Below are positions 16,617-25,998 of a stretch of 64,000 nt of DNA, piece after piece. Source of the stretch: CBDCTM01 sp965222005 (GTDB lineage: Bacteria; Bacteroidota; Bacteroidia; Chitinophagales; Saprospiraceae). A program made the position numbers and the translations under genes. The stretch spans positions 2,108,001 to 2,172,000 of the forward strand of contig OZ244935.1 of NCBI GenBank assembly GCA_965222005.1, in the 5' to 3' direction. The notes under the pieces were generated by a model. The model had not been told where the DNA came from, did not search any database, and worked only from the letters and a program-made list of their open reading frames with translations. Position 1 is the first letter of the stretch; the number at the start of each line of letters is the position of its first letter.

Positions 16617-18617
16617 ATGAAAAACCGACCCCTGTTGTTTTTACTTCTCTTGGTACTTTACCAATGTATGCCCTATGAAGAGGAAAAAATTACTGAGATC
16701 AATTTCGATCTAAGCAATCCCACCTTACAAAAGGTGCTCAGCTTTCAGGATCAGCAAATGTCTGATAGCCTCTACACCTTTTTTCGCCACAAAGACCCTA
16801 CCTACCGCTACGCAGCCGCTTTGGCTTTTGCTTCCCATCAGGATTCCACGGCACTGGATAGCCTGCTGCCCGTGCTCAATGATGATATTCAGGAAGTGCG
16901 AATCGCTACAGCTTATGCCATCGGGCAGATTGGCAGCTCTGCGGCGGAGCAGGCTTTGATCGGCGCCTTTCGGTCGCAGGACTCTATGAAACTGGATGCT
17001 GCATTCAACCGCGAAATCCTGGAGGCAGTTGGCAAAAGTGCCTCCCCCTCATACCTCAATGCGCTCAGCACGATCAGCACCTATCTGCCCTCCGATACGC
17101 TATTGCTGGAAGGCCAGGCCTGGGGCATTTACCGCTTTGGGCTAAGGGGACATAGCCGCAAAGAAGGGACACAGAAAATGGTAGATTTTGTCAGCGAGCC
17201 AGGCTACCCCAACAGCGTGCGTTTTATAGCCGCCAACTACCTGGCGCGGGTCAAAAATATAGCGATCGACACCTTTGCAGAGCAGCTGAGCAAAATAGTA
17301 GTGCAGGAGGAAGACCCCCGCATTCGGATGGCGCTGGCGCTGGCTTTGGGCAAGACAAAGAAAGCCGTAGCCCAAAGTGCCTTGTTGAGTTGGTTTTCTT
17401 TAGAAAAAGACTATCGGGTGCTGACCAATATCATTCGGGCGCTGGGTAAATTTGATTACCAGCCCGTCCGGCCGCTGGTTTTTGAAGTACTCAACCACCC
17501 CAATGAGCATGTCGCGCTTACGGCTGCTCAGTTTTTCTACGATCATGGTACGCAGCAGGATGCAGTTCAATATTATTACAAAGCCTTGGATACCACCCTC
17601 CACTGGCAGCTTACCACCAAATTGCTGGATGCTGCCAACAAGCATGCTCCTCCTTTTATGGAAGTAGTGGTAAATGATATTAACTACATAATACGCAATC
17701 GCCTCCGCAAATCCACGAATCCCTATGAGCGGGCTGGGCTGATAAAGGCTTTGTCGGGCTTTGGCTGGAACTATCGCTATATTCAGCAACAAGGATTTAC
17801 TGATGCCGAGCTACCTGTACGTACGGCCAGCGTCGAGGCTTTGGCCATCATTGCCCAAAAGCCCAACTTTGACAGTTTTTTTGGCCTGGGTGCTTTAAGA
17901 GCCCGACGGGAACTGGCGGCAGCCTTTAGGCAGGCAATCGGGTCGGGGGATGTAGGGATGATATCCGAAGCGGCCATAGCCTTGCGGGACCCCGACAGCA
18001 ACTTCAAAGCCTTTGTGGACAGTATTGACTTTATGAAAACGGCTCTTGCAAAGCTGAAGCTGCCAAGAGATGTAGAAGCTCATATTGAATTGCAGCACAC
18101 CATCGATTATTTTGAGGGAAGACCTCCCAGCCGAAAAAGAAAAGCAGACTTGTCTCACAAAATTGACTGGCAGGTAGTCAATACGGTCAGCGAAAAAACC
18201 AGAGTGCTGGTGCAAACCAGCAAGGGGGATTTTAGTTTGCAACTGCTACCGGAAATAGCACCCGGAACGGTAGCCAACTTTGTAATGCTGGCAAGGGGAG
18301 GCTTTTTTGACAACAAAACTTTCCACCGAGTCGTACCCAATTTTGTGATACAAGGAGGCTGCCCGCGCGGCGATGGCTATGGCAGCCTCGACCACACCAT
18401 CCGCTCCGAACTGCCCCCCATCCATTACGATCGGGAAGGATACGTAGGCATGGCCTCCATTGGCAATCATACTGAATGTTCCCAGTGGTTTGTGGCCCAT
18501 TCGCCCACCCCTCATCTCGATGGCAATTATACCATTTTTGCCAAAGTGGTGGAAGGTATGGACATCGTGCACAAAATTCAGCAAGCTGATCATATTGAGC
18601 GGGTAGTCATTCAATAA
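16617..18617 (+). CDS. HEAT-repeat protein with C-terminal cyclophilin-type peptidyl-prolyl isomerase
   Basis: A 666-residue protein. I chose ATG 16617 over earlier in-frame codons because it lies just after the upstream stop and opens a lipoprotein-like leader (MKNRPLLFLLLLVLYQC). Residues about 50-500 are a run of short paired helices with the A.A..LG...(D/S).A...L texture of HEAT or PBS-type repeats. From about 525 to the end is a cyclophilin domain: TSKGDFSLQLLPEIAP, NFVMLARGGFFDNKTFHRVV, NFVIQGGCPRGDGYG and SQWFVAHSPTPHLDGNYTIF. The core FHRVVPNFVIQGG motif is intact. It likely folds or holds envelope proteins; location by the lipoprotein signal is inference since the lipobox is loose. 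Tail-to-head with the PBP gene. Confidence 0.88.
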   Translation: MKNRPLLFLLLLVLYQCMPYEEEKITEINFDLSNPTLQKVLSFQDQQMSDSLYTFFRHKDPTYRYAAALAFASHQDSTALDSLLPVLNDDIQEVRIATAYAIGQIGSSAAEQALIGAFRSQDSMKLDAAFNREILEAVGKSASPSYLNALSTISTYLPSDTLLLEGQAWGIYRFGLRGHSRKEGTQKMVDFVSEPGYPNSVRFIAANYLARVKNIAIDTFAEQLSKIVVQEEDPRIRMALALALGKTKKAVAQSALLSWFSLEKDYRVLTNIIRALGKFDYQPVRPLVFEVLNHPNEHVALTAAQFFYDHGTQQDAVQYYYKALDTTLHWQLTTKLLDAANKHAPPFMEVVVNDINYIIRNRLRKSTNPYERAGLIKALSGFGWNYRYIQQQGFTDAELPVRTASVEALAIIAQKPNFDSFFGLGALRARRELAAAFRQAIGSGDVGMISEAAIALRDPDSNFKAFVDSIDFMKTALAKLKLPRDVEAHIELQHTIDYFEGRPPSRKRKADLSHKIDWQVVNTVSEKTRVLVQTSKGDFSLQLLPEIAPGTVANFVMLARGGFFDNKTFHRVVPNFVIQGGCPRGDGYGSLDHTIRSELPPIHYDREGYVGMASIGNHTECSQWFVAHSPTPHLDGNYTIFAKVVEGMDIVHKIQQADHIERVVIQ

Positions 18618-18717
18618 GATGGCGCCTCGGATTTCCCAAAACTCCTTCCCTTTGTCTGACTCCGAATTTTAGCTCCACTGGCAGTTTTAAAACAGCAAGA
18701 TTCAGAAATTTTCTAAC

Positions 18718-18725
18718 TACCTTTG
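18718..18725 (+). promoter_or_regulatory. Bacteroidota -7 element upstream of gcvT
   Basis: TACCTTTG is an exact match to TAnnTTTG, 22 bp before the gcvT ATG. A T-rich stretch (GTTTTAA) lies near 18683-18689, somewhat further upstream than a usual -33 box. Confidence 0.45.
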
Positions 18726-18747
18726 CCCTAAATAAAAGAGTCCTATT

Positions 18748-19875
18748 ATGCCCAATCCCACAGAGACGATAAAAAATACTCCTCTCACGGAAAAACATAT
18801 AGCCCTGGGTGCCAAAATGGCTGAATTTGCCGGCTACAATATGCCTATTAGCTATGCAGGCATCAGAGAAGAGCACCAGGCTGTGCGTAAGCAAGCTGGC
18901 CTGTTTGATGTATCACATATGGGCGAATTTATACTGCGCGGAACACAAGCCCTCGATTTGATTCAGCAAGTGACCTCTAATGATGCTTCCAAACTGGCTA
19001 TCGGACAAGCCCAGTACTCCTGCATGCCCAACCACAATGGCGGCATTGTGGATGATCTGCTCGTATATCGGCTCAGTGAGGAACAGTGTGATGAAGGAGA
19101 GCAGGCCTATATGCTGGTTGTCAATGCTTCCAATATCGAAAAAGACTGGAACTGGATCACTCAGCACAATAAATATGACTGCCGGATGATCAATATTTCC
19201 GATCAAACCGGCTTGCTGGCACTTCAAGGTCCGCAGGCTACCAATATTTTGAAGCAACTTACCGAAATAGCGGTTGATGAACTCAAATATTACACCTTTA
19301 CCAAAGGAAGGGTGGCAGGCATCGACAATGTGCTTATTTCTGCCACTGGCTATACCGGTTCGGGTGGTTTTGAGTTGTATGTAAATAGCGATTCGGTGAG
19401 TGTACTTTGGGAAGCATTGATGGAAGCTGGTAAGGCTTTCGGGTTGCAGGCCGTGGGCTTGGGAGCCCGCGATACGCTGAGGCTTGAGATGGGATATTGC
19501 TTGTATGGCAATGATATTGATGATACCACTTCGCCAATCGAAGCCGGGCTGGGCTGGATTACCAAAACCAAAAAGGGCCCCTTCAATTCTGTAGAAGTAT
19601 TTGCCCAGCAGCGGGCTGAGGGTGTGGAGCGCAAGTTGGTGGGATTTACACTAGCCGAGCGGCGGGTGCCACGCCACGGCTACATCATTGAAGCTATAGA
19701 TGGCCAAATCATTGGCAAGGTGACATCGGGTACCCACTCCCCCTCGCTGGAAAAGCCAATTGGTTTGGGTTATGTAAAAAAACCTTTTGCCGAGCCAGGT
19801 ACGGAGATCGCCATCGCAGTGGGGAAAAAGAAGCTGGCTGCTCGTGTAGAAAAACTCCCTTTTTATAAGCCCTGA
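18748..19875 (+). CDS. gcvT: Glycine cleavage system T protein (aminomethyltransferase)
   Basis: A 375-residue folate-dependent enzyme that takes the methylamine group from the lipoylated H protein, releases ammonia and gives methylene-THF. Seen: MAEFAGYNMPISYAGI, GLFDVSHMGEF, LLALQGPQA, GYTGSGGFELYV and LGARDTLRLEMGYCLYGND, in the usual order, plus the C-terminal barrel (GYIIEAIDGQIIGKVTSGT). Full length. The gcvH and gcvP partners are not in the window, normal for Bacteroidota. It is followed after 25 bp by a DUF1015 gene. Confidence 0.95.
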   Translation: MPNPTETIKNTPLTEKHIALGAKMAEFAGYNMPISYAGIREEHQAVRKQAGLFDVSHMGEFILRGTQALDLIQQVTSNDASKLAIGQAQYSCMPNHNGGIVDDLLVYRLSEEQCDEGEQAYMLVVNASNIEKDWNWITQHNKYDCRMINISDQTGLLALQGPQATNILKQLTEIAVDELKYYTFTKGRVAGIDNVLISATGYTGSGGFELYVNSDSVSVLWEALMEAGKAFGLQAVGLGARDTLRLEMGYCLYGNDIDDTTSPIEAGLGWITKTKKGPFNSVEVFAQQRAEGVERKLVGFTLAERRVPRHGYIIEAIDGQIIGKVTSGTHSPSLEKPIGLGYVKKPFAEPGTEIAIAVGKKKLAARVEKLPFYKP

Positions 19876-19900
19876 CTTCCTCCTCAAGTTATTCTGAATA

Positions 19901-21010
19901 ATGAGAATAAAGCCCTTTCAGGCCGTTTATCCCAACTTCGACTACATTGCTGATCCGGATACCTTCTTTGGCAAAGTCAAATACGATTATCCTGAATACA
20001 AAAAGAGCGGGTTTTTTAATAAAATTGCGCAGGAAGCGCTATTCATTTATCGCATCGAAGGCCCCGAACGGAGCTATACCGGACTGATCGCCTGCTCCGA
20101 TATCCGCGACTATGTGGAGGGCCATATTCGGCAGCATGAAGATACGCTGCGCGAAAAAGAGCAGCAGCAAATGCATCTGCTGATCCGGCGCCAGGCGATC
20201 GTGAAGCCTGTGTTGCTGACCTATTACTCAGTACCCGAAATCAACCGGCTCATCAACAAATATATCGCTTCGCATGAGCCCTTTTATACTACCGAATTTG
20301 CTGCCGAACATCAAATCCATACCTTCTGGGAAGTGAGCAAAGGAGAGGATGTGCAGGCTTTTCAAACGCACTTTGCCGAGTCTGTCCCCGTTGTGTACAT
20401 CGCCGATGGCCACCATCGCAGCTCAATCCTGGCACTTATGTACGACCGGCTGAAACGATCGCCCGGCAGGGAAAAATATAGCCTGCTGTTGAGTGCTTTT
20501 TTCGCTGTTGAGGAACTCGACGTGCATGACTACAACCGCGTGGTAGAGGGCTTAAGCGACCATACGCTCACCAAAGTAATGGCAAAGCTCTCCCGTGTTT
20601 TTACGATCAAAATATTGAAAGGGCCTGCTCGCCCCGGCAAAAAACACGAAATGGTGCTTTTTATCAATCGCGAGTGGTATTTGTTGAAGTGGAAACGCAA
20701 AATACTGAAAAAATATGCCCGGCAAGAAGTGGTGCTTGATGCCAGCCTGCTCGACCAGCATGTACTCAGGGATATTTTGGGTATTGAAGATGTAAGCACC
20801 GACCAACGGGTCAAATACGTGGAAGGGCCCAAAGGCCTCGAAGAAATCCGGACCAAATCGATAAAAAACGAAAATCGCCTTGCTTTTATCCTGTATCCCG
20901 TGGATATATCTGAACTGATTCTCATTTCGGATAAAGGAGAATCCATGCCGCCCAAATCTACCTGGTTTGAGCCGCGCATCAAAAACGGGCTGATCGTACA
21001 GGAGATTTGA
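19901..21010 (+). CDS. DUF1015 family protein (SerK/SbnI-like)
   Basis: A 369-residue cytoplasmic protein of the DUF1015 family, recognised by the N-terminal KPFQAVYPNFDYIADPDTF, the central YIADGHHRSSILALMY and the C-terminal MPPKSTWFEPRIKNGLIVQEI. Relatives include a free-serine kinase of archaea and SbnI; whether this one phosphorylates serine is inference. Its place directly after gcvT is consistent with serine/glycine metabolism. The stop lies 50 bp before the next gene's ATG. Confidence 0.85.
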   Translation: MRIKPFQAVYPNFDYIADPDTFFGKVKYDYPEYKKSGFFNKIAQEALFIYRIEGPERSYTGLIACSDIRDYVEGHIRQHEDTLREKEQQQMHLLIRRQAIVKPVLLTYYSVPEINRLINKYIASHEPFYTTEFAAEHQIHTFWEVSKGEDVQAFQTHFAESVPVVYIADGHHRSSILALMYDRLKRSPGREKYSLLLSAFFAVEELDVHDYNRVVEGLSDHTLTKVMAKLSRVFTIKILKGPARPGKKHEMVLFINREWYLLKWKRKILKKYARQEVVLDASLLDQHVLRDILGIEDVSTDQRVKYVEGPKGLEEIRTKSIKNENRLAFILYPVDISELILISDKGESMPPKSTWFEPRIKNGLIVQEI

Positions 21011-21060
21011 CAGAGCGCTACGGCCTTATTGTAACGCACCTTTTCCTTAAAAACAGCAAG

Positions 21061-22239
21061 ATGAGAAAAATCACTGCAGATGCCATCTATCCCGTCAGTT
21101 CTGCGCCCCTGCCAGAAGGGGTGATCGTGCTGGATGACGAGGGACGGATAGTGCGCATTGATGAGCGCGGAGCGCATGACCCTGCCAGTCTGGAGATATT
21201 TCGTGGCATCATCGTCCCGGGCTTTGTCAACACCCATTGCCACCTGGAGCTCTCCCACATGAAGGGCAAGGTGCCTACCGGGACTTCGCTCATCCCTTTT
21301 ATCAGCAAGGTAGTGACCATGAGAGGCGCAGGTGCTGAAGAGATCGAAGATGCCATTCGGAAGGCAGATGAAGAAATGTATGAGGCGGGTATTGTAGCGG
21401 TCGGCGATATTTCCAATACTACAGATACAGCCGCCCAAAAGGCCCGCAGCCCGATCCGCTATTATTCCTTCGTGGAAATGTTCGACTTCCTGCAAGAGGA
21501 GTGGGCAGAGCGGGAATTTCACAAATATATGGCCGTGTTCAATGAGCAATCGGTAGAAAGTGGTAATGAGAAAAGCTGCGTACCCCATGCTCCTTACACA
21601 GTGTCATCCGCTTTGTTTGCGCGCATCAATGCGCAGAATGAGGCGGGCTGCACGGTTAGCATTCACAATCAGGAAACACCCCCCGAAGACGAGCTGTTTC
21701 TACAGAAAGAAGGCGCTTTTTTGGAATTTTATGCCCAGTTCGGCATCTCGCTCGATCAATTTGAAGCTTCCGGCCAAACCGCCATTCATTACGCCTTGCA
21801 AAATATGAATCCCGCTTGCCGTACGCTATTTGTACACAATACCTTGACACAAGCGGCCGATATCCGGGCAGCTCATCAATGGGCGGGTAGTAATGTGTTT
21901 TGGGCTACTTGTCCGAATGCCAATCTGTACATCGAAAATCGCCTGCCCAATTACCAGCTCTTCCTCGATGAAACAGCGCAATTGACTATCGGTACCGATA
22001 GCCTTACCTCCAATTGGCAGCTCTCCGTACTGGAAGAAATGAAGACCATTGCCCGCTATCAATCTTATGTACCATTCGACACACTGCTTCGTTGGGCAAC
22101 GCTCAACGGTGCCAAAGCACTAGGCTTTGATGAGCAATTAGGCAGTTTTGAAGTAGGCAAAACGCCAGGAATCAATTTACTATCCATGAAAAGGGGCGAG
22201 CAGTTGAAGGCAGGTACGCAGGTGCAGCGGTTGGTGTGA
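21061..22239 (+). CDS. Amidohydrolase of the TRZ/ATZ/aminofutalosine deaminase type
   Basis: A 392-residue metal-dependent hydrolase. I chose ATG 21061 because the frame's earlier TTG overlaps the DUF1015 stop and precedes residues that do not belong to the family. Metal ligands and catalytic residues are all visible: H59-C-H61 in NTHCHLELSHMKG, H176 in PHAPYT, H202-x-x-E in HNQETPPED and D313 in GTDSLTSN. These are the marks of the TRZ/ATZ subfamily acting on aromatic amines. It resembles proteins annotated as aminodeoxyfutalosine deaminase, but no other futalosine-pathway gene is here, so the substrate is open. Confidence 0.8.
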   Translation: MRKITADAIYPVSSAPLPEGVIVLDDEGRIVRIDERGAHDPASLEIFRGIIVPGFVNTHCHLELSHMKGKVPTGTSLIPFISKVVTMRGAGAEEIEDAIRKADEEMYEAGIVAVGDISNTTDTAAQKARSPIRYYSFVEMFDFLQEEWAEREFHKYMAVFNEQSVESGNEKSCVPHAPYTVSSALFARINAQNEAGCTVSIHNQETPPEDELFLQKEGAFLEFYAQFGISLDQFEASGQTAIHYALQNMNPACRTLFVHNTLTQAADIRAAHQWAGSNVFWATCPNANLYIENRLPNYQLFLDETAQLTIGTDSLTSNWQLSVLEEMKTIARYQSYVPFDTLLRWATLNGAKALGFDEQLGSFEVGKTPGINLLSMKRGEQLKAGTQVQRLV

Positions 22240-22365
22240 ATGGAGCCTGCTAAGGGTACCTGCATCACGGGATACCTGTTTTACAACATTAAGTTAGCAT
22301 TTTTTGAATAAATGATCTTCCAGAGTATATAGCCGGGGCATAGATTCAGTGGAATTTCTTTCTTT

Positions 22366-22390
22366 GTTCTTTTTGGCGGCAAAAAGTAAC
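22366..22390. repeat. Hairpin element 1 of the 22.2-22.9 kb gap
   Basis: CTTTTTG (22369-22375) pairs with CAAAAAG (22380-22386) around a GCGG loop, with imperfect extension GTT...TAAC. First of three hairpins in a 677-bp stretch (22240-22916) that holds no credible gene. Confidence 0.45.
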
Positions 22391-22472
22391 ACCAGTATTT
22401 TTTTGTGCTTACACAGGAATTGGAAAATCAGATTTGCCTCTACCTGGCAACAGCAGTTAGACAGGTCCGGCG

Positions 22473-22502
22473 GGGTACTTTTGCAATCGCCCAAAAGTAC
22501 CC
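22473..22502. repeat. Hairpin element 2 of the 22.2-22.9 kb gap
   Basis: GGGTACTTTTG (22473-22483) pairs perfectly with CAAAAGTACCC (22492-22502) around an eight-base loop. The sequence resembles the other two elements (a CTTTT/AAAAG core flanked by GTAC or GTAAC). Confidence 0.6.
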
Positions 22503-22790
22503 AAAACGCTTGGCCAATCTTATGCTCTGCACCGTGCCGGCACCCGCTCCCACGAGATTGGCCGGGCCATTCCGCATTACCGCATTTCCGTAAAGAAAAC
22601 AGAGCGGTGGGAGGCTCAAAGAGCAACCCACGAATAATCCGTCAAGCGAGGAAGTGGCGAAAAGTAGGTGGCTAAGCTGACCTGGTGGTGTATAAAACAG
22701 CCCTCCACTTTAAAGACGGATTATGGCTTGGGTTGTGAGCGGCTAGCTGCACTGTTTTTAGGAAATGATGTACAGCGGCGGCGCTTTTTG

Positions 22791-22822
22791 GTTACTTTTT
22801 GCCGCTGCAGGGAAAAAGTAAC
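22791..22822. repeat. Hairpin element 3 of the 22.2-22.9 kb gap
   Basis: GTTACTTTTT (22791-22800) pairs perfectly with AAAAAGTAAC (22813-22822) around a 12-base GC-rich loop. Together with elements 1 and 2 it suggests a family of dispersed palindromes. The open frame across 22668-23039 is an artefact of this region. Confidence 0.6.
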
Positions 22823-22916
22823 AAAAGGTTTTTGCAAGGACGGTAAGTCTATTTTTAATTCTGCAGCCACAGAAATTCCGGCCTTACCGATTTTACCGGC
22901 AAAATTTTTCTGCAAA

Positions 22917-24416
22917 TCACTTCACCACCGCTACCTTCCCCGCTGCTACCTCCTCTGCCGCACCAAACACCCGATAGACATACAGCCCACCTGCCAGCGC
23001 CGATACCTCCACCTGCTGCTGGGTCAGGCCCGCTGTTAGTGGCACCTCCAACACCTGCCGCCCGCTCAAATCATACAACACCAGCCGCCCTGCCTTAAGG
23101 CCCTGCGGATAGCTTATCCAAAGCTCCTCATGCGCCGGGTTGGGAAACAGCTCCACCGCCGCCTTATCCCCGACTTCCACCACACTCACCGTCTCCAGCG
23201 TATCACAGGGGCTGCCCTCCAGCGCGCCCAGGCGGTAGTTGGGGAAGTTAGGAAGGGAGAAAGCATTTAATGAGGCGAGCTTTAGGCCGTGCTGCTCAAA
23301 CTGACAGGCGGCGCCCTTTTCATTGGGCTGGTGTATGACGTGCAATACATCTACGCTATTGGGGCTGTTGATGTATATTTTGCCATCGGGGGCGAGCTGG
23401 GCCATGAAAAAGGTGGTCCACACTGGCGACATAAAGCCGTCATATTCGGCTACCGTGTCCACACTGGCGGCAATGTCATCAGCCCAGAGGTCGTACTGGA
23501 AGACCCACCAACCAGCCGGGACATATACAAAGCGACTATTGGGTGAAAAAGCCACCCCTTGTGAGCCAAAAGCGCGTGCATAGTGTATGCGGTAGTGATT
23601 GCTCAATAAGCCACTGCAACGGTCAAAATCATAAATATCCAAAAAAGCACCCACAGAGTCGTCAATGCCATTCATTTTGGCATATATAGTTCCGTCGGGA
23701 GAAAAATGGGCCTGGCCCAATCCGGAGGGTACGGCTTCTCCTATGCGCTGGGGCAGTAGTTCTTCTATACCATTAGGCCCCAATAAAAAGCGGTAGTAGC
23801 GATTGGAATCATACTCCCCTACCACGATCCACCAGTCGCGGCCATTGGCATGGCGGGTAGCAGTGATCTTACCGTGGTCGAGGGTATCCTGCACCATGAC
23901 GGTATTGACTTGGGTGGCCAGGCCACTACCGCCCTGGAAGCTCATATCCACAATGGTGTAATACAAATTGGGGGTGACAACCAGTAGAGGAGCCCCTACC
24001 CAGGTTTCTTCTTCATGGATGAGGTAAAACAAGTGCTTTGAATCGGGTTTGGGTAATATCAAGGCAGCCTGCCAAAGGGATTGTCCGTGTTCCTCACTTT
24101 GAGTCAATGGATCGGGATTAATGCCTGTACTGCCCAAAATGGTATCTCCTGCTGCATTTTCTATATATCTGCCATTAGTATAAAAAAGGCGCTTCCCTGA
24201 TTTATCACATATACTGGCGTTTGTCGTAAAAAACCCCATATTCCTGAAATCTTCAGAAATTTTCACAGGTACTTCATTAAAATCCATTGCAGATGCATAA
24301 AGCACTCCTGAAGAACCTCTGTAGCCCAGCAACCAAATATGGTCGCGCTTTTCATCCTGGCCATAAACCATAAGAATTAACGAAAGGAGAGTTAAAAGAG
24401 ATATGCTTTTTTTCAT
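22917..24416 (-). CDS. T9SS-secreted beta-propeller-like protein, paralogue 1
   Basis: A 499-residue exported protein: signal peptide MKKSISLLTLLSLILMVYGQ, then DEKRDHIWLLG and a body of about 380 residues with repeated AxxSPDGxxxY/F...xxY and FSPNSRFVYV blocks, as in beta-propellers. The C-terminus (VELFPNPAHEELWISY ... LYDLSGRQVLEVPL ... GGLYVYRVFG) is a type A sorting domain for export by the type IX system to the cell surface. Middle part is nearly identical, also in DNA, to paralogue 2; the sorting domain is not. Last of four co-directional genes (31320 to 22917). Function unknown; cell-surface or secreted. Stop TGA at 22917. Confidence 0.85.
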   Translation of the reverse strand: MKKSISLLTLLSLILMVYGQDEKRDHIWLLGYRGSSGVLYASAMDFNEVPVKISEDFRNMGFFTTNASICDKSGKRLFYTNGRYIENAAGDTILGSTGINPDPLTQSEEHGQSLWQAALILPKPDSKHLFYLIHEEETWVGAPLLVVTPNLYYTIVDMSFQGGSGLATQVNTVMVQDTLDHGKITATRHANGRDWWIVVGEYDSNRYYRFLLGPNGIEELLPQRIGEAVPSGLGQAHFSPDGTIYAKMNGIDDSVGAFLDIYDFDRCSGLLSNHYRIHYARAFGSQGVAFSPNSRFVYVPAGWWVFQYDLWADDIAASVDTVAEYDGFMSPVWTTFFMAQLAPDGKIYINSPNSVDVLHVIHQPNEKGAACQFEQHGLKLASLNAFSLPNFPNYRLGALEGSPCDTLETVSVVEVGDKAAVELFPNPAHEELWISYPQGLKAGRLVLYDLSGRQVLEVPLTAGLTQQQVEVSALAGGLYVYRVFGAAEEVAAGKVAVVK

Positions 24417-24433
24417 AGGTCATCAAATTTAAG

Positions 24434-24464
24434 GCCCCTGACACTTCATTGAGGTGTCAGGGGC
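24434..24464 (-). other. Intercistronic hairpin between paralogues 2 and 1
   Basis: GCCCCTGACAC and GTGTCAGGGGC form a perfect 11-bp stem around a nine-base loop, 14 bp after the upstream stop and 17 bp before the downstream start codon. On the minus strand it is followed by CTTAAATTT, a weak U-tract. It may be a terminator, attenuator or mRNA-stability element. Confidence 0.7.
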
Positions 24465-24478
24465 GATGAGAATTAATT

Positions 24479-25981
24479 CTATCTCAAAATAGTGAGTTTT
24501 CCGGAGGTCACCCCACCGTATTGATCCAGTGCTTTGTAGAGATAGAGACCACTACTAATAGCTGCAACATTAATGATTTTTTGCCTACCATTAGTGGTTA
24601 ACTGATCCTGGAAGATCAATTGGCCATTCAGGTCATACAAGGTAAAAGTCAAGTCAGTTTTACTCTGGTAATGTATGGTCAATTCATTCTGTGCGGGGTT
24701 GGGAAAAACCTCCACCCCCGCCTTATCCCCGACTTCCTCCACACTCACCGTCTCGAGCGTATCACAGGGGCTGCCCTCCAGCGTGCCGAGGCGGAAGTTG
24801 GGGAAGTTGGGAAGGGAGAAAGCATTTAATGAGGCGAGCTTTAGGCCGTGCTGCTCAAACTGACAGGCGGCGCCCTTTTCATTGGGCTGGTGGATGACGT
24901 GCAATACATCTACGCTATTGGGGCTATTGATATATATCTTGCCATTAGGGGCGAGCTGGGCCATAAAGAAAGTAGTCCAGAAAGGCGACATAAAACCGTC
25001 ATATTCTGCTACCGTGTCCACACTGGCGGCAATGTCATCGGCCCAGAGGTCGTACTGAAAGACCCACCAACCGGCCGGGACATATACAAAGCGAGTATTG
25101 GGTGAAAAAGCGACCCCTTCCGACCCAAAACTGGAAGGATAGTGTACGCGGTAGTGATTGCTCAACAGGCCGCTACAACGGTCAAAATCATAAATATCCA
25201 GAAAGGCACCGATCGAATCGTCAATGCCATTCATTTTGGCATATATAGTTCCGTCGGGAGAAAAATGGGCCTGACCCAATCCGGAGGGTACGGCTTCTCC
25301 TATGCGTTGGGGCGCTAGCTCTTCTATACCATTGGGCCCCAATAAAAAGCGGTAGTAGCGGTTGGAGTAAAATTCCCCTACTACTATCCACCAGTCGCGC
25401 CCATTGGCGTGGCGGGTAGCAGTGATCTTACCATAGTCGAGGGTATCCTGCACCATGACGGTATTGACTTGGGTGGCCAGGCCGCTACCACCCTGGAAGC
25501 TCATATCTACAATGGTATAATACAGATTGGGAACCATTACAAGATCGGGAGCACCTACCCAGGTTTCTTCTTCATGAATGAGGTAAAACAAGTGCTTTGA
25601 ATCGGGTTTGGGTAGTATTAAGGCAGCCTGCCAAAGGGATTGTCCGTTTTCTTCACTTTGAGTCAATGGATCGGGATTAATGCCTGTACTGCCCAAAATG
25701 GTATCTCCAGCCCCATTGGCTATGTATCTGCCGTTAGTATAAAAAAGCAGCTCGCCCTTTTCATCACATATACTGGCGTTGGTTGTCCTAAAATCCATAT
25801 GCCTTGATTCATAAAAAATATCAGGAGGGCTATAGTTGAAATCCATGACCGTTCCGCCCCAGGTGGAGTCTCCTACATAACTGTCCCAACCAAAGAGCCA
25901 TAGGTGGTCTCTTTTTTCATCCTGGCTGTAAGCAGTAGCTGAAATGGCGAATAGCACAATAAATAGTAAATGCTTCTTCAT
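24479..25981 (-). CDS. T9SS-secreted beta-propeller-like protein, paralogue 2
   Basis: A 500-residue paralogue with the same plan: signal peptide (MKKHLLFIVLFAISATAYSQ), DEKRDHLWLFGWD, propeller-like body, sorting domain (VEVFPNPAQNELTIHY ... LYDLNGQLIFQDQLTTNGRQ ... SGLYLYKALDQ). I use ATG 25981 rather than the one three codons earlier since it opens the leader as in its relatives. The body matches paralogue 1, while the last 150 bp of coding sequence matches paralogue 3 with only a couple of differences (24524-24675 against 26085-26236). This mosaic implies gene conversion between neighbours. Function unknown. Confidence 0.85.
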   Translation of the reverse strand: MKKHLLFIVLFAISATAYSQDEKRDHLWLFGWDSYVGDSTWGGTVMDFNYSPPDIFYESRHMDFRTTNASICDEKGELLFYTNGRYIANGAGDTILGSTGINPDPLTQSEENGQSLWQAALILPKPDSKHLFYLIHEEETWVGAPDLVMVPNLYYTIVDMSFQGGSGLATQVNTVMVQDTLDYGKITATRHANGRDWWIVVGEFYSNRYYRFLLGPNGIEELAPQRIGEAVPSGLGQAHFSPDGTIYAKMNGIDDSIGAFLDIYDFDRCSGLLSNHYRVHYPSSFGSEGVAFSPNTRFVYVPAGWWVFQYDLWADDIAASVDTVAEYDGFMSPFWTTFFMAQLAPNGKIYINSPNSVDVLHVIHQPNEKGAACQFEQHGLKLASLNAFSLPNFPNFRLGTLEGSPCDTLETVSVEEVGDKAGVEVFPNPAQNELTIHYQSKTDLTFTLYDLNGQLIFQDQLTTNGRQKIINVAAISSGLYLYKALDQYGGVTSGKLTILR

Positions 25982-25998
25982 AAATTGCAATTTAAAAG

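Noticed and set aside
22668..23039. 123-codon plus-strand frame
   Set aside because: Runs through a hairpin element and into the antisense of paralogue 1; no leader or domain.
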